Under the pieces are notes generated by a model, which had not been told where the DNA came from, did not search any database, and saw nothing but the letters and a program-made list of their open reading frames with translations. Below, piece after piece: positions 1-11,595 of a stretch of DNA of 64,000 bases (positions within the stretch are counted from its first letter, which is position 1; every line of letters starts with the position of its first letter). The stretch is taken from the NCBI GenBank assembly GCA_039931555.1, contig JBDTRP010000167.1, positions 1 through 64,000 on the forward strand, written 5' to 3'. The stretch comes from JAENVT01 sp039931555. Lineage in GTDB: Bacteria > Actinomycetota > Acidimicrobiia > Acidimicrobiales > Ilumatobacteraceae. Both the position numbers and the translations under genes were made by a program.

Positions 1-128
1 GGGTAGAGCGGCAACAGAACGTCGTCGCTCGCCACGCCTGTGTAGAACGCATCGATGAGCCGTTCGAAGAACGGCATGCCACCGACCGTGTCGTACAGGG
101 TTGACGTGCCTCGATCGGAGTCGGTCAT
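1..128 (-). CDS. glbO: Truncated haemoglobin (group II-like), 3' part outside window
   Basis: Only the first 42 codons lie in the window; the gene runs off the left edge. The N-terminus contains V-G-G-M-P-F-F followed by a helix rich in aromatic residues (L-I-D-A-F-Y) and the segment D-D-V-L-L-P-L-Y-P. This is the usual start of group II truncated haemoglobins, small haem proteins that bind oxygen and handle oxidants or nitric oxide in the cytosol. The haem-ligating histidine would lie beyond the edge, so haem binding is inferred. The ATG at 128 is chosen because a TAGCCT hexamer sits nine bases upstream, an arrangement repeated across this window. Group assignment is by recollection of the family and is less certain than the globin call. 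Confidence 0.82.
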   Translation of the reverse strand, partial: MTDSDRGTSTLYDTVGGMPFFERLIDAFYTGVASDDVLLPLY

Positions 129-137
129 CGACCGCCG

Positions 138-143
138 AGGCTA
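138..143 (-). promoter_or_regulatory. Putative -10 element TAGCCT of the globin gene
   Basis: TAGCCT on the minus strand ends nine bases before the ATG at 128. It fits the TAnnnT form of actinobacterial -10 elements and matches four other TAGCCT-N9-start sites in this window. I see no clear -35. Confidence 0.45.
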
Positions 144-150
144 TCGGTCA

Positions 151-345
151 TCAGGCCGCGAGGCCGTTGAAGACCCGCACGTTGGCGAGGTCCTCTTGAC
201 GCGCTACGCACGGCATGTTGCCATCGCAGAGGTCGAAGATCACATTTTCGTTGTTGGCCAGAAGTACCAATGCCGAGACGACGTCGCCGTCGATCTCGAG
301 CTCGATCACATCGCCGCCACGAAGTCGATTCGCTGTTGAGTTCAT
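151..345 (-). CDS. Small conserved-looking protein of unknown function (64 aa)
   Basis: I do not recognise this protein. The start at 345 is preferred over longer in-frame options because AAGGA lies about ten bases upstream and the N-terminus then begins M-N-S-T. The product is acidic and compact, with a beta-rich centre (V-I-E-L-E-I-D-G-D-V-V) and two cysteines (D-L-C-D-G-N-M-P-C). The pattern suggests a single small barrel-like domain, but that is a guess. It lies 22 bases upstream of the globin gene on the same strand, so the two could be co-transcribed, although the globin also has its own candidate -10. No signal peptide or membrane segment is visible. Confidence 0.55.
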   Translation of the reverse strand: MNSTANRLRGGDVIELEIDGDVVSALVLLANNENVIFDLCDGNMPCVARQEDLANVRVFNGLAA

Positions 346-450
346 TGTGTGCCCGTCCTTGTCGAGTTGCCCGTCACGACGAATACGAGTCCTTGGTGTC
401 CCGTTTGCGTACCGTCGCACTTGTCACATCGGCACAGAAAGCGGTCGGCT

Positions 451-1311
451 TTACGAGAACTTTCGTGTCGTCGGCTCCGGAAAGATGTCGGGCAGCCCAT
501 CGCTGACACGGTCGGAGAAGACCGCCGGGCGCTTGGCCAGGAAGCTCTCGACGCCTTCGCGCACGTCGCCGCTGCGCCCTCGCAGTTGAATCCCCCTGGA
601 GTCGACACGGTGCGCCTCCATCGGGTGATCCGCCGTCAGCATGGCCCACAGCATGCGTCGCGTCAGCGCGACGCTGACCGGCGAGGCGTTCTCGGCGATC
701 TCGGTGGCAATTGCACGCGCCGCCGGCAGCAGTTCGTCGGGCTCGTGGACACTGCGCACCAGCCCGCCGGCGAGCGCCTCCTCGGCATTGAAGACGCGGC
801 CGGTGAAGCACCACTCTGCCGCCTGGCTGATGCCCACCAGGCGTGGCAGGAACCACGACGAGCAGGCTTCGGGCACGATGCCGCGCCGAGCGAAGACGAA
901 CCCGATTTTTGCCGTGGTGCTGACCAGTCGAATGTCCATCGGCAGCGTCATGGTGATGCCCACACCGACCGCGGGGCCGTTGATCGCGGCGATCACCGGT
1001 TTGAGGCTCTCGAAGATCCGCAGCGACACGAGGCCGCCGCCATCTCGTACGAGACCGGCCGGGGTCGTCACGTCGCTCCCACCCTTGGCGAACGTCTCCG
1101 CACCGGCCGAAAGATCCGCCCCGGCACAAAAGCCCCGTCCGGATCCCGTCACGATCACGGCGCGTACGTCGTCGTCGGCGTCGGCGCGATTGAACGCGTC
1201 GATCATCTCGCGGACCATCGCGTTGGTGAACGCATTCAACTGCGCCGGCCGGTCGAGGGTGATCGTGGCGATGTGGCCATCAACGTCGTAGAGGATGTCG
1301 CTGTAGTCCAT
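451..1311 (-). CDS. Enoyl-CoA hydratase/isomerase family protein (crotonase fold)
   Basis: A 286-residue crotonase superfamily member acting on an acyl-CoA thioester in the cytosol, probably in fatty-acid or related beta-oxidation. Both oxyanion-hole loops are visible: G-F-C-A-G-A-D-L near residue 62 and G-P-A-V-G-V-G-I near residue 116. A glutamate in the G-I-V-P-E-A-C segment lies where the second catalytic acid of enoyl-CoA hydratases normally sits; the first acid is not obvious. The reaction could therefore be hydration, isomerisation or another crotonase reaction. The C-terminal third shows the usual family pattern ending in a proline-rich tail. The ATG at 1311 follows TAGGTT by six bases, consistent with a leaderless message. 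It stands alone, 23 bases from ftsX. Confidence 0.85.
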   Translation of the reverse strand: MDYSDILYDVDGHIATITLDRPAQLNAFTNAMVREMIDAFNRADADDDVRAVIVTGSGRGFCAGADLSAGAETFAKGGSDVTTPAGLVRDGGGLVSLRIFESLKPVIAAINGPAVGVGITMTLPMDIRLVSTTAKIGFVFARRGIVPEACSSWFLPRLVGISQAAEWCFTGRVFNAEEALAGGLVRSVHEPDELLPAARAIATEIAENASPVSVALTRRMLWAMLTADHPMEAHRVDSRGIQLRGRSGDVREGVESFLAKRPAVFSDRVSDGLPDIFPEPTTRKFS

Positions 1312-1317
1312 CCGCCG

Positions 1318-1323
1318 AACCTA
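1318..1323 (-). promoter_or_regulatory. Putative -10 element TAGGTT of the crotonase gene
   Basis: TAGGTT on the minus strand is followed by exactly six bases and then the ATG at 1311. This spacing would place the transcription start at or next to the start codon. No -35 is evident. Confidence 0.42.
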
Positions 1324-1334
1324 CACGGGGCGTA

Positions 1335-2237
1335 TCAGACGTCGAGGAAGCGGCTGGCAGCAGTGGCCGAGCCGACCGCACCGACGAACGCACCCAGCAG
1401 GATCATGAAGATCACGACCCGGACCGGGTAGCCGTCGGTGACGACGAACCCACCCAGACCCGCCGTCGACGGGAACTTGCGCACGCCCGAAGTCCAGTCG
1501 GCGTTGCCCAGCAGCAACAGCACGCTGCCGAGCGCTGCCCCGGCGAGACCCTGCAGCAGGCCCTCGAGCATGAAGGGCAATCGGATGAACCAGTTGGTTG
1601 CGCCAACCAACTTCATCACCTCGATCTCACGGCGTCGGGCGAACATGGCGGTGCGAATGGTGTTCCAGATCAACAGGATCGAGGCGAACAGCAACACGCC
1701 CGACATCACGTACGTGCGCACGCCGAAGAAGCCCTTCAGCTTGCCGAGCACGGTGATCTGGTCGGACGGGAAATCGGCACGCAGCACGCCGGGTTGCTCA
1801 ACGAACGACTGCTTGATGCTCAGCAACTGCTCGATGCTGTCCTTGTTGACCGGCTCGACGCTGAAGTACGACGGGATGTTCTTCTCCGAGAGGAACTTCA
1901 GCGACTCAGGGTCGGCGGCGAACAGCTTCTGGGCCTGGCCCAGCGAGCACGCCACGTCGCAATACTCGACGTTCTGGATGATCTCCGGCCGGCTCTCGAG
2001 CGCCTCTTTGATCGTGGCGACGGCGTCGTCCGCAGCCCCATTCTTCACGTAGACGATCATCTTCACGCCGCCGGTCCACTGGCTGAGCTGGTTGTCGAAG
2101 GCCTGTTGGATCAACAGGGTCATGCCGAACAGGAACAGCGACACCATCGAGGTGATGACTGCTGCGACGGTGAGCGTGAGGTTGCGGGTGAGGCTGGCCC
2201 ACATCTCGCGCAACGTGTAGCGAAGACGCGAGATCAT
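1335..2237 (-). CDS. ftsX: Cell division protein FtsX
   Basis: A 300-residue integral membrane subunit of the FtsEX complex, which couples ATP hydrolysis by FtsE to activation of peptidoglycan hydrolases at the septum. One transmembrane helix follows the N-terminal R-Y-T-L-R-E-M-W segment (about 21-45). An extracellular domain of roughly 130 residues follows, including a C-D-V-A-C pair that could form a disulphide. A C-terminal block with three further helices (about 175-300) ends in T-A-A-S-R-F-L-D-V. The conserved R-R-R-E-I-E-V-M-K-L-V-G-A-T loop typical of FtsX/MacB permeases is present near residue 203. It overlaps the stop of ftsE by four bases, so the pair is translationally coupled. 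Confidence 0.95.
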   Translation of the reverse strand: MISRLRYTLREMWASLTRNLTLTVAAVITSMVSLFLFGMTLLIQQAFDNQLSQWTGGVKMIVYVKNGAADDAVATIKEALESRPEIIQNVEYCDVACSLGQAQKLFAADPESLKFLSEKNIPSYFSVEPVNKDSIEQLLSIKQSFVEQPGVLRADFPSDQITVLGKLKGFFGVRTYVMSGVLLFASILLIWNTIRTAMFARRREIEVMKLVGATNWFIRLPFMLEGLLQGLAGAALGSVLLLLGNADWTSGVRKFPSTAGLGGFVVTDGYPVRVVIFMILLGAFVGAVGSATAASRFLDV

Positions 2238-2911
2238 TCGTACACGCCTCGGGCCTGGTCGCGCACGATGATGCCGCGATCGAGTTGGATCACGCGCTTG
2301 CGCATCATGTTGACGATCCTCTGGTCGTGGGTGGCCATCACCACGGTCGTGCCGGTCTTGTTGATGCGATCGAGCAACCGCATGATGCCCTCACCGGTCG
2401 CCGGGTCGAGGTTGCCGGTGGGCTCGTCGGCCAACAGGATCAACGGTCGATTGACGAAGGCTCGTGCGATCGACACACGCTGCTGCTCGCCACCACTGAG
2501 TTGGTGGGGGAAGCGCTCCTGCTTGCCGGAGAGCCCGACGAGATCGAGCACCGCGGGCACCTGTTGGCGGATGACGTGCTTGGGCCGCCCGATCACCTCG
2601 AGGGCGAAGGCGACGTTCTCGTGCACGGTTCGGTTCGACAACAGCTTGTAGTCCTGGAAGATGTTGCCGATGTTGCGGCGCAGTTTCGGGATCTTGCTGT
2701 CGCTCATCTCGTTGATGTTTCGCCCGGCGACCCAGACCGAGCCCTTCTCGGGTCGTTCCTGGCGGTTCATCATCCGCAACAGGGTGCTCTTACCGGAACC
2801 GGACGGACCGACCAGGAAGACGAACTCGGCCTTGGCGACGTCGAAGCTGGCATCACGGAGCGCGACGACCTCGGTCGAATAGCTCTTGGTGACATTCTCG
2901 AGTCGGATCAT
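2234..2911 (-). CDS. ftsE: Cell division ATP-binding protein FtsE
   Basis: The ABC ATPase subunit of FtsEX, 225 residues and of normal length. Walker A G-P-S-G-S-G-K-S-T is near residue 37, the signature L-S-G-G-E-Q-Q-R near 138, Walker B L-L-A-D-E-P-T-G-N-L-D near 158, and a switch histidine follows in M-A-T-H-D. The start at 2911 (M-I-R-L-E-N-V) is preferred over a longer upstream reading because GGAGAA lies at the right distance before it and the family begins this way. It leads directly into ftsX with a four-base overlap. prfB lies 67 bases upstream on the same strand, an arrangement also known from mycobacteria. Confidence 0.96.
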   Translation of the reverse strand: MIRLENVTKSYSTEVVALRDASFDVAKAEFVFLVGPSGSGKSTLLRMMNRQERPEKGSVWVAGRNINEMSDSKIPKLRRNIGNIFQDYKLLSNRTVHENVAFALEVIGRPKHVIRQQVPAVLDLVGLSGKQERFPHQLSGGEQQRVSIARAFVNRPLILLADEPTGNLDPATGEGIMRLLDRINKTGTTVVMATHDQRIVNMMRKRVIQLDRGIIVRDQARGVYE

Positions 2912-2978
2912 CGGCGTTTCTCCACGAACTGTTGTTGCATGCGCGGCCCCGCCCGAAGCCCGCAGAACACTAACCCGA

Positions 2979-4079
2979 TCACTGCGCTTCTCGCCGTCGC
3001 CACCGCAGGTAGCCCTCCATGAACTCGTCGAGATCACCGTCGAGCACCGCCGTCACGTTGCCCGATTCGACCTCGGTACGCAGGTCTTTCACCATCTGGT
3101 AGGGCTGCACGACATACGACCGGATCTGACTGCCCCAGCCGACCTGGGCTTGTTGGCCGGCGATGCTGTCGAGCTCGGCCTCGCGTTCTTCCTCGATCTT
3201 GGCGGCAATCATCGTCTTCAACCGGCGCATCGCCTTCTCCCGGTTCTGCAGCTGGCTGCGCTCTTCCTGCGACGACGCCACCAGGCCGGTGGGTTCATGG
3301 ATCAGACGTACCGCGGACGAGGTCTTGTTGACGTGCTGACCGCCGGCGCCACTGGCTCGGAAGACCTCCATGCGGATCTCCGCCTCGTTGACCTCGAGGT
3401 CGAGTTCGTCCATCACCGGCCACACTTGCACGCCGGCGAAACTGGTCTGGCGGCGACCCTGGTTGTCGAACGGGCTGATGCGCACCAGTCGGTGGGTACC
3501 CCGCTCGGAGGTCATCAACCCGTATGCATATCGACCGGTGAGGGTGAACTCGGCCGACATGATGCCGGCCTCGGCGCCTTCGCTGAGCCCGTCGAGCTCG
3601 AAGTTGAAGCCACGACGCTCGGCCCAGCGGCCGTACATCCGCAGCAGGATCTCGGCCCAGTCCTGGGCGTCGACGCCGCCGTCTTTGGCATTGATCTGCA
3701 CGATGCAGTCGGCTTCGTCGTGCTCGCCGGTGAACAGGCTGCGCAGGTCGAGCCCATCGAGCTGCTTGGTGATCGACTTCACAGCTGCATCGAGGTCGGG
3801 CTCCTGCGTCGCATCGTCGACCTCTCGTGCCAACTCGTGCAGCACCTCGGCATCTTCGAGCTCGCCGGCAAGATGATCGAACTGGTCGATGTCGGTCTTG
3901 ACGTTGGCGTACTCGGTGTTGATCTTCTTGGCTTCGTCCTGGTCGTCCCACAGGTCGGGCCGGGCGACCTCCTGCTCGAGCTCGACCAATCTGGCCCGAT
4001 TGGCATCGATCTTGAGATAGCCGTGAGCCTCGCCGAGACGGCGGCGCAGCTCTTTCAGATCGTCGGAATAGTCGCGCAT
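2979..4079 (-). CDS. prfB: Peptide chain release factor 2
   Basis: A 366-residue class I release factor that terminates translation at UGA and UAA. The G-G-Q motif that catalyses peptidyl-tRNA hydrolysis is in A-G-G-Q-H-V-N-K-T near residue 243. The codon-recognition tripeptide S-P-F, diagnostic of RF2 rather than RF1, is in R-I-S-P-F-D-N-Q near 199. The reading frame is open through the region where many bacteria have the autoregulatory UGA frameshift, so this gene is a plain, unshifted prfB. The start at 4079 (M-R-D-Y-S-D-D) gives the usual length; the frame stays open much further upstream, through secA, but that is coincidence. It is eleven bases downstream of secA. Confidence 0.95.
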   Translation of the reverse strand: MRDYSDDLKELRRRLGEAHGYLKIDANRARLVELEQEVARPDLWDDQDEAKKINTEYANVKTDIDQFDHLAGELEDAEVLHELAREVDDATQEPDLDAAVKSITKQLDGLDLRSLFTGEHDEADCIVQINAKDGGVDAQDWAEILLRMYGRWAERRGFNFELDGLSEGAEAGIMSAEFTLTGRYAYGLMTSERGTHRLVRISPFDNQGRRQTSFAGVQVWPVMDELDLEVNEAEIRMEVFRASGAGGQHVNKTSSAVRLIHEPTGLVASSQEERSQLQNREKAMRRLKTMIAAKIEEEREAELDSIAGQQAQVGWGSQIRSYVVQPYQMVKDLRTEVESGNVTAVLDGDLDEFMEGYLRWRRREAQ

Positions 4080-4090
4080 AGAAGGGAGAG

Positions 4091-6883
<2,793 letters not shown>

Positions 6884-6889
6884 GCGGGT

Positions 6890-7594
6890 TCAGAGCCTAC
6901 CGGCGGGTACGGCGCTGGCCTTGGCAAGACCCCGTCCGCGGGCCACGAAATCACGGTACGACGGGACCGAGTGACGAAGCTGGGCACTGGCCGCAGCGAC
7001 GAGTTCGACCCGAGCGACGCCCGCGCCCCGCAATGCCTCGGCCGCGGTGCGCAACGTGGCGCCGGTGGTGACCACATCGTCGACGACCAGCACCGACAGG
7101 TCGCGCCGCGGCCTGCGGGCGCGAAAGGCCGGGCCGGCCAGCCGATCGACACGCGACTTTCCGGTCTGCGGGCCGCCGTGCGCCCGATAGAGCAGACGCC
7201 GGCAGGGCACGCCCAGTTGACGGGCGACGCACTGGGCGATGGCCTCTGCCTGGTCGTAGCCGCGCCGCCGGACTCGCTGCGCACTGGTTGGTGCCCAGGT
7301 GACGAGATCGACGTGCTGCAGCCCGAGCCGGCGCACCATCTGGGCGGCGATCACGCGAGCCGCCGCACGGCGGTGCCGGAACTTCAGGGCAACGATCAGC
7401 TCGCGTGCCACACCATCGAACGCGAATGCAGCCCTGATGCCGTCGGGGCAGCGCTGTGGACCGACCGACGCCAGCGAGAACCGGCACCGGTGGCACAACA
7501 CGTCGCCCGGACACCCGCACGCGGCGCAACGGCTGGAGAGCAACCCAGAGATCAACCCACAGATCAGCCCAGAGATCAACCCAGAGATCAACAT
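6890..7594 (-). CDS. comF: ComF family phosphoribosyltransferase-like protein
   Basis: A 234-residue ComF-family protein: an N-terminal zinc-binding segment (C-A-A-C-G near residue 24, C-H-R-C near 34) followed by a type I phosphoribosyltransferase fold. The PRPP loop V-L-V-V-D-D-V-V-T-T-G-A-T is near residue 185. Family members are linked to DNA uptake in some bacteria, but in actinobacteria the role is unknown. The N-terminus before the zinc site is odd: it is made of L-I-S-G-type tetrapeptides encoded by a 12-bp tandem repeat that begins at the start codon. No good ribosome-binding site precedes the ATG at 7594. A more upstream start would extend into the divergent yczE-like gene region. 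Confidence 0.85.
   Translation of the reverse strand: MLISGLISGLICGLISGLLSSRCAACGCPGDVLCHRCRFSLASVGPQRCPDGIRAAFAFDGVARELIVALKFRHRRAAARVIAAQMVRRLGLQHVDLVTWAPTSAQRVRRRGYDQAEAIAQCVARQLGVPCRRLLYRAHGGPQTGKSRVDRLAGPAFRARRPRRDLSVLVVDDVVTTGATLRTAAEALRGAGVARVELVAAASAQLRHSVPSYRDFVARGRGLAKASAVPAGRL
6894..6899 (-). promoter_or_regulatory. Putative -10 element TAGGCT of secA
   Basis: TAGGCT on the minus strand ends ten bases before the secA ATG and overlaps the last codons of comF. It could give secA an internal promoter inside the comF-secA unit. The evidence is only the hexamer and spacing. Confidence 0.3.
7541..7592. repeat. 12-bp tandem repeat inside the comF start region
   Basis: Four copies of a 12-mer (plus-strand form CAACCCAGAGAT, with single substitutions in copies two and three) followed by a partial unit. 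Read on the minus strand it encodes L-I-S-G, L-I-C-G and L-I-S-G units at the extreme N-terminus of the ComF protein. Because the unit is a multiple of three, copy-number change would alter length without shifting frame. Confidence 0.9.
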
Positions 7595-7633
7595 GGTGCA
7601 ATCAGTACCAGGAGGGTGTGACACGACGATCGG

Positions 7634-7639
7634 TAGGGT
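7634..7639 (+). promoter_or_regulatory. Putative -10 element TAGGGT of the YczE-like gene
   Basis: TAGGGT is followed by six bases and the GTG at 7646, fitting a leaderless transcript. It lies in the 51-base divergent gap to comF. Confidence 0.4.
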
Positions 7640-7645
7640 CTCGGC

Positions 7646-8296
7646 GTGCTGCGACGCGTCCTGCTCGATCGACCCGCTCAGCGGCTGGCCCGCTGTGTGT
7701 CCGGGTTGGCGTGCTTCGGGTTGGGCATCAGCATGTTCGTGACGGCTCGCCTCGGCCTGGCGCCGTGGGACGTCTTCCACCAGGGTGTTTCCCGCCACAC
7801 CGGGATCGCCCTCGGCTGGGTGATCGAGATCACCGGATTCGTGCTCCTGCTGTTGTGGATCCCGCTGCGGCAACGCCCCGGCGTGGGCACCATCCTCAAC
7901 GCGCTCGAGATCGGCCTCGTCGTCAACCTGATCGGGGACCACCTGCCGTCCACCGACCGCCTCGTCCCCCGGCTCGCCTACGTCGTCGGAGCTGTCGTCG
8001 TGATCGCCCTCGGCTCAGGCCTCTACATCGGCGCGGGCCTCGGTACGGGCCCGCGCGACGGGTTGATGGTCGGGGTGGCGGCGCGTGGATACTCGGTCCG
8101 CGTCACCCGCACCGTCTTGGAAGCCGTCGTGATGGCCAGCGGCATCGTCCTCGGCGGTCGCATCGGGGTCGGCACACTGGCCTTCATGTTCGGGATCGGC
8201 CCACTCGTGCACGTGCTGATCCCGCGGCTGGAGATGTCGAAACCAGTCACGAAATCTCCGGATGCACCGGAGATTTCGTGCCCTGCCTTCGAGTGA
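7646..8296 (+). CDS. YczE/YitT-like integral membrane protein
   Basis: A 216-residue polytopic membrane protein with about five to six hydrophobic helices. The features R-L-G-L-A-P-W-D-V-F-H-Q-G near residue 34 and the internally similar G-L-G-T-G-P-R-D-G-L-M-V-G near residue 131 are typical of the YczE group, which carries two such repeats. The biochemical role of this group is not established; some members sit beside transport or peptide-synthesis genes. The GTG start is supported by a TAGGGT hexamer at leaderless spacing. The last codons (after H-V-L-I-P-R-L-E-M) are formed by one arm and loop of a perfect hairpin, so the C-terminal tail is probably a by-product of the terminator rather than a functional segment. 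Confidence 0.8.
   Translation: MLRRVLLDRPAQRLARCVSGLACFGLGISMFVTARLGLAPWDVFHQGVSRHTGIALGWVIEITGFVLLLLWIPLRQRPGVGTILNALEIGLVVNLIGDHLPSTDRLVPRLAYVVGAVVVIALGSGLYIGAGLGTGPRDGLMVGVAARGYSVRVTRTVLEAVVMASGIVLGGRIGVGTLAFMFGIGPLVHVLIPRLEMSKPVTKSPDAPEISCPAFE
8248..8280. terminator. Bidirectional hairpin between converging genes
   Basis: A perfect 14-bp inverted repeat (CACGAAATCTCCGG / CCGGAGATTTCGTG) around a five-base loop. It lies inside the end of the YczE-like gene and 20 bases before the ahcY stop on the opposite strand. There is no T-tract on either side. Confidence 0.75.
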
Positions 8297-8300
8297 CCAT

Positions 8301-9764
<1,464 letters not shown>

Positions 9765-9867
9765 GGAAGGTTCCTCCACAGGTAGAACAGGCACGGGATG
9801 TGCGAGGTTGTAGTTCGGGCCGGTGCCAGCTGGCAACGTTCAATTCAGCCCGTGGGGTGCAAACAGT

Positions 9868-11286
9868 CTAGGCGGCGAGAACGACGGCAGACGCGTCGAA
9901 GATGTAGTGCTCGTAGCCGGCGAGGTTGTACATCCGTACCGTCGCGTCTGTGCCGTACTTCAAGATCGCCATGTTGGGGATCGGTGTAGGGCCTTCGACC
10001 GAGTTGAGGTTCGACGACAGTGGCCGAGCGGCGCTGGCCGGGTACGCGGTGAGGAACGACCGCACGAACGCCGAGGCGTACTGCCGGGTCAGTGATGCCG
10101 AGGTCAGGTTGCCGATCACGGCGAGCTGATTCCCCACGGCGTCGGGGCCGATGGCAACGGAGCTGGCGAACGAAGCGAAGCTCCAGTCCTCGGCCTGACC
10201 AGGCCCGAGTGCGACGCCGCCGAACTGCGGGTCGCGGGTGTCGAAGGTGCGGTACGGCGACGACAACGGCACGACTCGCCCCTCGCGGCTCGTCTCCAAG
10301 GCGCCGGTCTGCATGAAGCCGACCACGTCGGCCACGACATCGGTCAAACCGGCGTTGTTGAAGATGCGCACGTTCCCGTCGGTGCCGACCGGCACGAACA
10401 CCAAGTTGGCCTTGATCGCGTTCGGCGCCAGGTTGAGGTTGGAGGTCGTTGGTGCCTGCCCGCCCAGATCGTCAGGGAAGACCGACAGGTGTGTGGCGGT
10501 GTTGCCGGTGATGCCGACCACGTTCAGCAAAACGCCCGTGACGTTGGCGAGGTTGGGCACGACAGCGGTGACCGGCGGATTGACGCCATTGACACCGCGC
10601 ACTTGCAGGGCGATCGTCTGACCGGCGCTGAGCGGACCAACCGCGGCCGAGGGGCGGCCGGTGCCGTCGCGCGTATCGAGCACCCGCGACGGTGTCGTGG
10701 GGATCAACCGGGCACCGGGATCGGTGGCACCGGCGGGCACGTAGGCACTGGTCGAGAACCAGCCGAACACGTCGACGATCACGTTGGCGGTGCTGCTCTG
10801 GCCGAACAGACCGATCGTCAGGTCGCCGTCGAGACCCGGGCGCACGATCGAAGCGTTCGGCACCGTGTCGCCCGGCCCGAAGTTGATGATCGAGGTGCGG
10901 ACTGCCGGGCGGGCACCCTTGCCGTAGGCCTCGAGGTAGCCCCCGGCGCCGGCATCGGTGACGGTGATGTTGACCACCACAGCGAGCACGTCGGCAGTGG
11001 CCGCGGGAACGCCACCGAGTCCCAGCAGATCGATGTCGAACACAGCCGGGTCCGGTGCGCCGAGCCGCTTGGCGCCAAGCGGTTGCACATCGTGGTTCGA
11101 CAAGGCGCCCAGACGAGAGTCGAAGATGCGCGCCGGCGTCAGCGGATGGAACTCGCCACCCCCACAGAGTGTGCAGGTCGCGGCCTGGACGGTACTCACC
11201 AGGTGCGAAGCGGTGGGGATGATGACGATCGCACCGACGAGCCCGAGGACTGCCGCCAACCGCGCGATGTGACGCCCTGACTTCAT
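9868..11286 (-). CDS. Secreted repeat protein with P-x-R-x-x-D-T-R type motifs
   Basis: A 472-residue exported protein. A signal peptide is visible: basic start M-K-S-G-R-H, hydrophobic core about residues 8-30, and a likely cleavage after V-Q-A-A. The mature part consists of repeated beta-rich units each opening with a motif such as L-T-P-A-R-I-F-D-S-R, T-T-P-S-R-V-L-D-T-R or S-S-P-Y-R-T-F-D-T-R (roughly residues 46, 200 and 345). Each is followed by V-V-x-N-I/V-T/G segments and a closing V-I-V-D-V-F-G-W-F or V-V-A-D-V-V-G-F. Such proteins are abundant in some actinobacteria; their function is unknown to me, with surface adhesion or enzyme display plausible. A C-T-L-C pair follows the cleavage site. 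TACGCT at leaderless spacing supports the start. Confidence 0.75.
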   Translation of the reverse strand: MKSGRHIARLAAVLGLVGAIVIIPTASHLVSTVQAATCTLCGGGEFHPLTPARIFDSRLGALSNHDVQPLGAKRLGAPDPAVFDIDLLGLGGVPAATADVLAVVVNITVTDAGAGGYLEAYGKGARPAVRTSIINFGPGDTVPNASIVRPGLDGDLTIGLFGQSSTANVIVDVFGWFSTSAYVPAGATDPGARLIPTTPSRVLDTRDGTGRPSAAVGPLSAGQTIALQVRGVNGVNPPVTAVVPNLANVTGVLLNVVGITGNTATHLSVFPDDLGGQAPTTSNLNLAPNAIKANLVFVPVGTDGNVRIFNNAGLTDVVADVVGFMQTGALETSREGRVVPLSSPYRTFDTRDPQFGGVALGPGQAEDWSFASFASSVAIGPDAVGNQLAVIGNLTSASLTRQYASAFVRSFLTAYPASAARPLSSNLNSVEGPTPIPNMAILKYGTDATVRMYNLAGYEHYIFDASAVVLAA

Positions 11287-11292
11287 GGTGTG

Positions 11293-11298
11293 AGCGTA
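11293..11298 (-). promoter_or_regulatory. Putative -10 element TACGCT of the secreted repeat protein
   Basis: TACGCT on the minus strand is followed by six bases and the ATG at 11286. The same hexamer and spacing occur before the ferritin-like gene at 35479. Confidence 0.42.
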
Positions 11299-11344
11299 CC
11301 CCACGGTGCCTCCAAATCGGTGTGCGGGCAGCCCGACGCCCTGG

Positions 11345-11587
11345 TCACGCTGCGAATGTCGGGGCCAGACCTTCGCTGCTCACGCGGGTCATGATCGCCG
11401 CGTGTTCGGCGTCGTCGACGGCGACCGCCTCGTCGATCAGCATCACCGGGATGCCGTCGCGGATGACGTACTTACGGTGCAGACGAGGGTTGTACAGACC
11501 GTCGCTGTCGCCGAGGTAGTACAAGGGGCCTTTGTCCTGCGGGCAGGCCAGAACAGCTAGGAGTCGGGGGTCGAGCGCCATCGTCAT
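11345..11587 (-). CDS. Trm112-like small protein
   Basis: An 80-residue protein with the L-L-A-V-L-A-C-P-Q-D-K-G-P-L opening and the Y-V-I-R-D-G-I-P-V-M-L core of the Trm112/YcaR family. Eukaryotic Trm112 activates methyltransferases; bacterial members are mostly uncharacterised. Only one cysteine of the usual zinc site remains (C in A-C-P-Q-D); the C-x-x-C half normally placed before the Y-P-I-R-D-G block is replaced by L-H-R-K-Y. Zinc binding is therefore doubtful. It begins eight bases after the manB stop and is probably translated from the same message. ATG codons at 11587 and 11581 are both possible starts; the difference is two residues. Confidence 0.82.
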   Translation of the reverse strand: MTMALDPRLLAVLACPQDKGPLYYLGDSDGLYNPRLHRKYVIRDGIPVMLIDEAVAVDDAEHAAIMTRVSSEGLAPTFAA

Positions 11588-11595
11588 CGATTCTG

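Noticed and set aside
7541..7592. CRISPR-like array
   Set aside because: Units are 12 bp with no spacers and lie in a coding frame.
9765..9867. SAH riboswitch upstream of ahcY
   Set aside because: I could not find the conserved pairing elements in the 103 bases; only a small GCCAGCTGGC hairpin is present.
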